In this document: in pieces, positions 58,307 through 64,000 of the stretch
Position numbering within the stretch: the stretch's first letter is position 1
How the letters are laid out: each line of letters begins with the position of its first letter
Program-made: the position numbers and the translations under genes
From: Radicibacter daui
GTDB lineage: Bacteria; Pseudomonadota; Alphaproteobacteria; Radicibacterales; Radicibacteraceae
Assembly: GCA_030657355.1 (NCBI GenBank)
Contig: CP131056.1
Span: 1,756,501 to 1,820,500, forward strand
DNA: 64,000 nucleotides
Direction: 5' to 3'
The notes under the pieces: generated by a model
Databases searched by the model: none
The model's input: the letters and a program-made list of their open reading frames with translations, nothing else
Told to the model about the DNA's origin: nothing

Positions 58307-58894
58307 GTGAGCAGTCAAGAGAGTTTCGAGCGCGTGGCGCAGAAGCGGCGCACGCGCCATGCCCTGCTGGTGGCAACCAGAGAGCTTCTGGGCGAAGGAA
58401 AGCAGCCGACAGTGCCGGAGGCGGCAGACCGGGCCGGTATTTCGCGGGCGACCGCCTATCGATATTTCTCCACGCCCGCGGTGCTGGCGGAGGAGGCGAT
58501 TCTCGACGCCATCGCCGCCGAATTCGAGCGGCTGGATCTGGATCGGGCTTATGAAACGCAGGATGCCACCACGCGGGCTGTCGAGACGGTAAGTGCGGTG
58601 CTCGGAATGATCATGCGCAATGAGCCGCTTTTTCGAACCTATCTGGGGCTGGTGGTGAGCCCGGAAGGGGGCGCCCGGCGTGGGGCGCGGCGCGTGACCT
58701 GGCTCTCCCGGGCGCTGGAGCCGCTGGCCGCCACGCTGGAGCCTGCGGAGTTTCAGCGCATCCTGCACGGGCTCGCCCTGCTGGCCGGCATGGAGACCGT
58801 CGTAGTGCTGCGGGATGTATGCGGGCTGGACGATGCCGGTATCGACGAGACGGCGCGGTGGCTTGCCGCCCGCATCGTGGGCCCGGCGGCGTGA
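58307..58894 (+). CDS. TetR family transcriptional regulator
   Basis: A 195-residue repressor-like protein: RTRHALLVATRELLGEGKQP, then TVPEAADRAGISRATAYRYF for the helix-turn-helix, and a helical ligand-binding part. The start GTG 58307 is about the only reasonable choice. It probably represses the divergent cupin gene and itself through the repeats between them. The effector is unknown. Confidence 0.9.
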   Translation: MSSQESFERVAQKRRTRHALLVATRELLGEGKQPTVPEAADRAGISRATAYRYFSTPAVLAEEAILDAIAAEFERLDLDRAYETQDATTRAVETVSAVLGMIMRNEPLFRTYLGLVVSPEGGARRGARRVTWLSRALEPLAATLEPAEFQRILHGLALLAGMETVVVLRDVCGLDDAGIDETARWLAARIVGPAA

Positions 58895-58938
58895 AATCTG
58901 CTTCCGGCACGACGCCCGCCGCCTTATCACTGGGCGTC

Positions 58939-59421
58939 ATGATGGATGATGCGCAGTACATGGCGCTGGCGCTGGCTGAGGCGGAAGCCGCGGCCGGGCG
59001 CGGCGAGGTGCCGATCGGCGCGGTGCTGGTGGAGATAGCCACCGGCGCCGTGGTGGCGCGTGACGGCAACCGGACGCTGGAGCTGAGCGACCCCACTGCC
59101 CATGCCGAGGTGCAGGTGATCCGGGCACGTTGCCGCGAGCTTGGCTCGCAGCGCATTCCCGGCCATGCGCTCTATGTGACGCTGGAGCCCTGCACCCAGT
59201 GCGCGGCCTCCATCGCCTTTGCCCGCATCGACCGGCTGGTTTATGCCGCACCGGACCCCAAGGGCGGCGGCGTTGCGCATGGGGCGCGCTTTTATGAACT
59301 GGCGACCTGCCATCATCGCCCGGAAGTGAGTGCCGGCGATGGCGCAGAGGCGGCCGGGGAATTGCTGCGCAGTTTCTTCCGTGCCCGGCGGGAAGCGGCG
59401 AAGGAGCGCCGCCCCGACTGA
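58939..59421 (+). CDS. tadA: tRNA(Arg) adenosine-34 deaminase
   Basis: Makes inosine at the wobble position of tRNA-Arg(ACG). The 160-residue protein has the zinc and catalytic motif HAEV (His55, Glu57) and PCTQC (Cys85, Cys88), with EVPIGAVLVEIATGAVVARD before and GGGVAHGARFYEL after. ATG 58939 (second ATG 58942) was chosen; GTG 58891 overlaps the TetR gene end. It is downstream of the TetR gene on the same strand. Confidence 0.93.
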   Translation: MMDDAQYMALALAEAEAAAGRGEVPIGAVLVEIATGAVVARDGNRTLELSDPTAHAEVQVIRARCRELGSQRIPGHALYVTLEPCTQCAASIAFARIDRLVYAAPDPKGGGVAHGARFYELATCHHRPEVSAGDGAEAAGELLRSFFRARREAAKERRPD

Positions 59422-59439
59422 GGCGGCGCTCCGGCCGGT

Positions 59440-60399
59440 TCAGGGGGCCGGGGCCTCGGGCACGTTGCTGCCGCACAGCACCGTTGCCACCGTCTTTCCG
59501 GCAAACCGTCCGGCATGGGCCATCACAGCAGCCAGGCCTGCGGCTCCGGCGGCCTCGCTCACCTGCCCGTAACGGGCGAGGCTGAAGGTCATTGCCGCCT
59601 TGATCTGTGCTTCGCTTGCCGCCAGCACTTCATCTACCGTGCTCGCCATGCAGGCGAGGGCGTACGGCACCGGTTCGCGCACGGCAATGCCGTCGGCGGC
59701 AGTTGCGGCGCTCTCGGTGGAAATAACGTCTCCGCTCTCCCACGAGAGCTTCATGGCCGGCGCGTTTTCGGCAACGACGCCGATGACGCGGCAGCCCGGC
59801 AAGGTTGCCTTGAGCCAGGTGCCCATGCCGGTCAGCAGGGCGCCGTTGCCGAGGGGAATGAAGACGGCATCAAGGCCGATGTTTCGCCCTGTCAGCGTCT
59901 GCTCGATCTCCAGCGCGATGGTGCCGGCGCCTTCGGCAATCAGCCGGTCGTCGCCGTCTTCCAGGAAAGTCAGGCCGTTGGCATCTGCATAAGTACGGGC
60001 CGCCGCCTTGGCCGCATCAAAATCATCGCCGGCCTGCCGGACCTCGGCACCGAGGCGGCGCATCGCTTCCAGCTTGACCGGATTTGCCCGGGTAGAGCTG
60101 AAAAGCACCAGCGGTCGCCCGCGACGGGCGCAGGCATAAGCGAGGCCCTGGCCGAAATTGCCGGCGGAGGCGGAGACGACCGGCTGATCCGAGGCCGGTT
60201 GATGCGCCATCCACCAGTCCGTTCCGCGGCCCTTGAAGCTGCGGATGGGATTGAGGCTCTCGACCTTGGCAAACAGCCGGAGGCCAAGGGCTGCATTGGC
60301 GGCAGGATGCTCGAAGAGCGGCGAGGCCAGAAACACCGGGTCGATCTGGCGGGCGGCGGCGGCGATGCCGGCGGCGGTGGGGAAGGGCTGCTGGGTCAT
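59440..60399 (-). CDS. PLP-dependent threonine/serine dehydratase-like enzyme
   Basis: A 319-residue fold-type II PLP enzyme: the lysine lies in LNPIRSFKGRGTDWWM (NPIRSFKGRG motif), with VVSASAGNFGQGLAYACARR for phosphate contact and PLGNGALLTGMGTW as the glycine-rich loop. It resembles the catabolic threonine dehydratase and threonine synthase group. Substrate is not certain. It is divergent from an Lrp-family regulator, which suggests amino-acid-dependent control. Confidence 0.85.
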   Translation of the reverse strand: MTQQPFPTAAGIAAAARQIDPVFLASPLFEHPAANAALGLRLFAKVESLNPIRSFKGRGTDWWMAHQPASDQPVVSASAGNFGQGLAYACARRGRPLVLFSSTRANPVKLEAMRRLGAEVRQAGDDFDAAKAAARTYADANGLTFLEDGDDRLIAEGAGTIALEIEQTLTGRNIGLDAVFIPLGNGALLTGMGTWLKATLPGCRVIGVVAENAPAMKLSWESGDVISTESAATAADGIAVREPVPYALACMASTVDEVLAASEAQIKAAMTFSLARYGQVSEAAGAAGLAAVMAHAGRFAGKTVATVLCGSNVPEAPAP

Positions 60400-60461
60400 G
60401 CCGTGGAGCTTACGAGCTCTCTTGGGGTTGATTTCCCGATCTTGGCCACCTTTTGCTATGA

Positions 60462-60481
60462 TTGACCCGATTATGTGTCAA
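60462..60481. promoter_or_regulatory. Inverted repeat between the PLP enzyme and Lrp genes
   Basis: TTGAC (60462-60466) and GTCAA (60477-60481) form a dyad with a 10-base spacer, 13 bases before the Lrp start. It is a candidate autoregulatory Lrp site. Confidence 0.45.
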
Positions 60482-60494
60482 TGGCGGGAAAATA

Positions 60495-60953
60495 ATGACT
60501 CTGGACCGGGCGGACCGCGAGATTCTGCGGCTCATGCAGCAGGATGCGAGCCTCACCATCGGCGAGCTGGCCGCTGCGGCCGGGCTTTCCACTTCGGCAG
60601 CGCAGCGCCGGCTGCAGCGGCTGAGAGAAGAAAAGATCATCCTGCGCGATGTTTCGCTGATCGATCCGAAACGGGTCGGTCCGATGGTCAGCTTTCTGGT
60701 CGAACTGGAACTGGAGCGCGACCGGCCGGAGCTGCTGCCCTCGCTTTATCGCTGGATCGAGCAGACCGCCGAAGTGCAGCAAGCCTGGGGACTGACCGGC
60801 CGGGGCGACTATACGCTGGTGATCGTGGTGCCGTCGGTGGACGATTTCGATGCGCTGGCGGACAGGATGATGATTGAGAACCCCAATATCCGCAAATTCA
60901 CCACCAGCGTGGTGCTGAAGCAGCTGAAGCGCTCGCTCATGGTGCCGGTCTAA
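60495..60953 (+). CDS. Lrp/AsnC family transcriptional regulator
   Basis: A 152-residue regulator: LDRADREILRLMQQDASLTI, GELAAAAGLSTSAAQRRLQR (helix-turn-helix), then an AsnC/RAM ligand domain (WGLTGRGDYTLVIVVPSVDD). ATG 60495 matches the family start. It likely senses an amino acid and controls the divergent PLP enzyme gene. Confidence 0.93.
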   Translation: MTLDRADREILRLMQQDASLTIGELAAAAGLSTSAAQRRLQRLREEKIILRDVSLIDPKRVGPMVSFLVELELERDRPELLPSLYRWIEQTAEVQQAWGLTGRGDYTLVIVVPSVDDFDALADRMMIENPNIRKFTTSVVLKQLKRSLMVPV

Positions 60954-60970
60954 GGCCGCCGGGCAGGTTC

Positions 60971-61771
60971 TCAGTTCGAGGGGACCGTTCCAGCGGCGGG
61001 TGCAGGGTCGATTGAGGCGGCATCGATATGCAGCCCGTAGCGGGCAAGGATGGCGGCCTGCTCGCCGCTCTGGTGCAGGGTGGCAAGTGCCTGCTCCAGC
61101 CTGCCTCGGATATCGCCGAGGTCATGCGCCCGGGTCAGGGCAATGTAACCGGCGCGGGAGCCGAACGGGGGGCTCAGCAGGGTCAGCCTGCCGGAAAGGC
61201 CAAGCCGCTCGATGCCGCCCAGGGCGTCACGCTCGGTCAGTGCCACCATGTCCATCCGGTTATTGGCGACCATCAGCAGCCCTTGGTCGGCGGAATTGGC
61301 AATCGCGATATTGAAGCTGCCGAGGGCTTCTTCCAGCGCCTTGCCATAGTACCAGCCATTGATGAGCACCACGCGCCGGCCTGCCAGATCCTCGATGCTG
61401 CCGCTCCAGTCCGCAGAACTGTCCCGGCGGGCGACCATGACGTGAAAATCGCGATAGATCGGCTGGTCGATATAGTCGAGTGCGGCTTCGCGCTCCGGGG
61501 ACTTGTAGGGGCCCAGCACACAGTCCTTGTCGCCGTTGGTTGTCTCCAGGAGAGCGCGCGCCCAGGGTACGACCCTGACGGAGATGCTGAGCCCGCTGAG
61601 GCGCTCCAGCGCGCCGACGGTATCGATGATGGCCCCGTGCGGGGGTGTGGCCGGCGTTTCCTGTTCGACAAGCCGGGTGAAGGTCGTGGCAACACACTGC
61701 AATTCCTGGGCGGCGGCCGGCAATGCCGGAAGGCCAAGCAGGGCAAGCAAGGCAGGCAGGGCCCGCAGCAT
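60971..61771 (-). CDS. Periplasmic solute-binding protein (SBP family 3-like)
   Basis: A 266-residue exported protein. The signal MLRALPALLALLGLPALPAA is cleaved near AAAQ. The mature part has features of transporter substrate-binding domains: VRVVPWARALLETTNGDKDC, LGPYKSPEREAALDYIDQPI, and IEDLAGRRVVLINGWYYGKA. No ABC permease or ATPase is adjacent, so it is an orphan binding protein, perhaps a sensor partner. ATG 61771 was chosen over TTG 61786. Confidence 0.8.
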   Translation of the reverse strand: MLRALPALLALLGLPALPAAAQELQCVATTFTRLVEQETPATPPHGAIIDTVGALERLSGLSISVRVVPWARALLETTNGDKDCVLGPYKSPEREAALDYIDQPIYRDFHVMVARRDSSADWSGSIEDLAGRRVVLINGWYYGKALEEALGSFNIAIANSADQGLLMVANNRMDMVALTERDALGGIERLGLSGRLTLLSPPFGSRAGYIALTRAHDLGDIRGRLEQALATLHQSGEQAAILARYGLHIDAASIDPAPAAGTVPSN

Positions 61772-61907
61772 GCGCGCAAAGATCAAGATGACGTAAAAGC
61801 CCGAGTGATCGAAAGTTCACTTACGAGACTTGATCACGCGCGCCTTTCCGACAAGACAAATTGTATGAGCGCTATCCGGAAGAACGTCCGCCATACCGGC
61901 AGCGGCT

Positions 61908-62936
61908 TCAGTCTTCCGGGAACTCGTCCGGCGGCGGGAAGGGGAAGAGATTGGCACGGAACTGCCGGGCGCAGGCTTCCCACGAGAATTTGAGCGCATA
62001 GTCCCGGCAGGTCTGGCGATCGCAGGTGAGCGCCTTGCGGATGGCGGCGGAAAGGTCGAGGTCGAGCCCGCCCACCGGGGCATCGCCCAGCACGTCGGCC
62101 GGGCCGGGTACCGGGAAGGCGGCGACCGGCGTGCCACAGGCCAGTGCTTCCAGCGAGACGAGGCCGAAAGTGTCGGTCAGGCTGGGAAAGACGAAGACAT
62201 CGGCAGCGGCAAAGTGGCGGGCCAGGTCCTCACCGCTCTTGTAGCCGAGGAACTTCACCTCCGGGTAACGCTGCTTCAGCTCCTCGGCCATCGGGCCGTC
62301 CCCCACCACCACCTTGGTCCCCGGCACATCGGTCTTGAGGAAGGCCTCGATGTTCTTTTCCACCGCCACGCGCCCGACATAGAGCTGGATGGGCCCGGGA
62401 AAATCCATGACCGGCGCTTCGCCCGCGAAGGGGTGGAAGAGGCTGGTATCGACGCCACGGCTCCACAGCCGCAGGCGCTCGAAGCCATGGTCGGAAAGCT
62501 CGCTGCGCAGCGAACGGGTGGCGACCATGGTGCCGACGGCGGCGTTGTGGAAGCGCCGCATGGCGGCATAGCTCCAGGCCAGCGGCACGTGGAAACGCGG
62601 GCGGATATATTCGGGAAAACGCGTGTGATAGGCGGTGGTGAAGGGCAGCTTGTGGCGCCGGCAATAGGCCCGTGCCGACCAGCCGAGCGGGCCCTCGGTG
62701 GCAATATGGATCGCATCGGGGCGGAAGCGGCGGATGGTGCGGGCAATGCGCCGGCGCGGTAGCACCGCAAGGCGGATTTCCGGATAGGTCGGGCAGGGGA
62801 AGGTGCGGAACGCCTCGGGCGTCAGAAACTCCACCTCGTCGCCCATCGCGCGCAGCTGGTGGGCGACGGTGTCATTGGTGCGCACCACACCGTTGACCTG
62901 CGGGTACCAGGCATCCGAGACGATCAGGATACGCAT
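61908..62936 (-). CDS. agt: GT4 glycosyltransferase, Agt-like (glycolipid synthesis)
   Basis: A 342-residue GT-B enzyme: MRILIVSDAWYPQVNGVVRT, PFTTAYHTRFPEYIRPRF, LWSRGVDTSLFHPF, YVGRVAVEKNIEAFLKTD and PSLTDTFGLVSLEALACGTP. This subfamily, next to a PlcP-type phosphoesterase, transfers sugars to diacylglycerol when phosphate is scarce; the role here is inferred from motifs and neighbour. ATG 62936 gives the family N-terminus; ATG 62948 is possible. It begins just after the plcP stop. Confidence 0.82.
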   Translation of the reverse strand: MRILIVSDAWYPQVNGVVRTNDTVAHQLRAMGDEVEFLTPEAFRTFPCPTYPEIRLAVLPRRRIARTIRRFRPDAIHIATEGPLGWSARAYCRRHKLPFTTAYHTRFPEYIRPRFHVPLAWSYAAMRRFHNAAVGTMVATRSLRSELSDHGFERLRLWSRGVDTSLFHPFAGEAPVMDFPGPIQLYVGRVAVEKNIEAFLKTDVPGTKVVVGDGPMAEELKQRYPEVKFLGYKSGEDLARHFAAADVFVFPSLTDTFGLVSLEALACGTPVAAFPVPGPADVLGDAPVGGLDLDLSAAIRKALTCDRQTCRDYALKFSWEACARQFRANLFPFPPPDEFPED

Positions 62937-62962
62937 GGTGCCGTCCATCACTTCAGCAAGCC

Positions 62963-63805
62963 TCAAAGCGCGGGCTCGCTGACGACGGGGCTGCTGGCCG
63001 GAGCCGGACTGCTGGCGGCTGCTGACAGGGTCAGCGTGATCGCCTGCTGGTCGATGTCCATCCAGTGCAGAAGATGCAGCTGGCCGTCATAATCCTCCAC
63101 CAGCGCCGAGCAGGTCTCTACCCAGTCGCCGTCATTGCAGTAGAGGACACCGTCGATCTCGCGCATTTCGGCGTGGTGGATATGGCCGCAGATGACGCCT
63201 TCGGCGCCGCGCTTGCGGGCCATGTCGGCGATACCGCCCTCGAACTGGCCGATATAGGAGACCGCCTGCTTGACCTTGTGCTTGAGGTGCTGGGAAAGCG
63301 ACCAGTAAGGCTGGCCCATCAGCGCGCGGATACGGTTGTACTGGCGGTTGAGCCAGAGGGCGAAGGTGTAGGCCGTGTCGCCCAGATAGGCGAGCCAGGG
63401 CGCGCAGCGCATCACCACATCCATCTCGTCGCCATGGCAGACGAGGAATTTGCGCCCGTCGGCGGTGATATGCATCTCGTCCTGCTTGACCTCGACGACG
63501 CCGAAATTGTTTTCGACGAAGTGGCGGGCAAACTCGTCGTGGTTGCCGGGGATGTAGACGACGCGGGTGCCCTTGCGCGCCTTGCGCAGCAGCTTCTGCA
63601 CCACGTCATTGTGGCTTTGCGGCCAGTACCAGTTCTTGCGCAGGCGCCAGCCATCGACGATGTCGCCAACGAGGTAGAGCGTGTCGCTTTCGGTCTTCTT
63701 GAGGAATTCCAGAAGGTCAGCCGCGCGGCTGCCTTTGGTGCCAAGATGCAGGTCGGAAATCCAGATGGTCCGGAACCGCCACGTTTCACCGGAAATCGCA
63801 TTCAT
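62963..63805 (-). CDS. plcP: PlcP-like metallophosphoesterase (UDP-2,3-diacylglucosamine diphosphatase family)
   Basis: A 280-residue calcineurin-type phosphoesterase with SDLHLG (Asp18, His20), GDIVDGWRL, PGNHDEFARHF, VCHGDEMD and GHIHHAEMREID. Members paired with a GT4 gene act as phospholipase C, freeing diacylglycerol from phospholipids during phosphate starvation. LpxH for lipid A is usually shorter and has a different context. A short alanine/proline/serine tail is present. It leads the plcP-agt pair; a strong Pho box lies about 150 bases upstream but faces the other way. Confidence 0.83.
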   Translation of the reverse strand: MNAISGETWRFRTIWISDLHLGTKGSRAADLLEFLKKTESDTLYLVGDIVDGWRLRKNWYWPQSHNDVVQKLLRKARKGTRVVYIPGNHDEFARHFVENNFGVVEVKQDEMHITADGRKFLVCHGDEMDVVMRCAPWLAYLGDTAYTFALWLNRQYNRIRALMGQPYWSLSQHLKHKVKQAVSYIGQFEGGIADMARKRGAEGVICGHIHHAEMREIDGVLYCNDGDWVETCSALVEDYDGQLHLLHWMDIDQQAITLTLSAAASSPAPASSPVVSEPAL

Positions 63806-63956
63806 CTGACCGTCTCCACCGTCAGGGCGGCCCCAAGCGGGCAGCCAGCTAATGCGGCGGTAATAAGGCGATACGGAAAGCGGAATCCACTAGGGAAATA
63901 CTGAAAAAGGAAGATTTAACCTGGCTGAAATGAAGCTGACGCCAAGTTGTCATCAA

Positions 63957-63985
63957 CTGTAACAGGGCTGTCATTTAACTATGTC
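63957..63985 (+). promoter_or_regulatory. Pho box at the right edge
   Basis: CTGTAAC-AGGG-CTGTCAT-TTAA-CTATGTC: three heptamers at 11-base periods, and TTGTCAT just upstream at 63947. It is a strong PhoB site oriented to the right, so it mainly serves a gene beyond the window. It might also influence plcP on the minus strand. Confidence 0.75.
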
Positions 63986-64000
63986 TTGTAGGCAACAGTA

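Noticed and set aside
58238-58930. Long N-terminal extension of the cupin protein
   Set aside because: It runs antisense through the TetR gene; the cupin starts at ATG 58237 with a good ribosome site.

Overview
The window is a high-GC stretch of alphaproteobacterial chromosome, most likely from the Rhodospirillales or a relative. The evidence is the mreBCD-mrdA order, the DUF1489, DUF3035 and DUF2239 families, an ScfR-type propionate regulator beside prpDBC, and the type of signalling genes. The genus is not certain. I see no insertion sequence, phage gene, CRISPR array or rRNA. Genes are dense and carried on both strands.

Layout, left to right. 1-4380: cell-shape operon mreB (cut by the window edge), mreC, mreD, mrdA (PBP2). 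4453-4655: promoter, tRNA-Lys(CTT) and terminator. 4752-6666: a DUF1045 2H-phosphoesterase-like gene and phnM, without the C-P lyase core. 6738-12864: csbD, then the propionyl-CoA module: the ScfR-like regulator is divergent from prpD-prpB-prpC and a small ABM-domain gene, and the gap between them holds phased TTTGCAAA-like half-sites. 12846-20036: a patatin lipase translationally coupled to a hybrid histidine kinase, DUF1489, a CPA1 antiporter with a cyclic-nucleotide domain, and a small hypothetical. 20044-23773: minus-strand operon of GH13 and GH1 glucosidases and a methyltransferase-like protein. 24024-25882: a lipoprotein truncated globin facing a globin-coupled chemoreceptor. 26185-31396: aminopeptidase N, a REC-PAS-GGDEF-EAL protein and a lone receiver. 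31702-38360: orphan ccmD, a SPOR-like lipoprotein, ribF, ileS-lspA and a DUF3035 lipoprotein. 38449-42500: DUF2239, a glycosyltransferase and the Tat-exported phosphatase PhoX behind a Pho box. 42591-46833: mmsA with a divergent LysR regulator, an RpiR regulator, and an iron-permease-like gene whose ribosome site lies in a hairpin. 46910-55286: a BON-domain protein and the MacA-MacB-OMF efflux operon, divergent from a CpxR-like regulator, a kinase-less sensor and a CpxA-like kinase. 55312-63805: UPF0173, rsmD, a RluB-type synthase, cupin/TetR, tadA, a PLP enzyme with an Lrp regulator, a solute-binding protein, and a plcP-agt-like pair. A Pho box lies at the right edge.

Three themes recur. Phosphate starvation: phoX, plcP-agt, phnM/DUF1045 and two Pho boxes. 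Propionyl-CoA metabolism: prpDBC consumes what mmsA makes. Signalling: at least five phospho-relay or c-di-GMP proteins. The least familiar element is the three-gene envelope system at 52682-55286, where a sensor lacking any kinase domain, clearly related to the N-terminus of the next kinase, sits between regulator and kinase, opposite an efflux operon and near a CpxR-like GTAAA-N6-GTAAA site.
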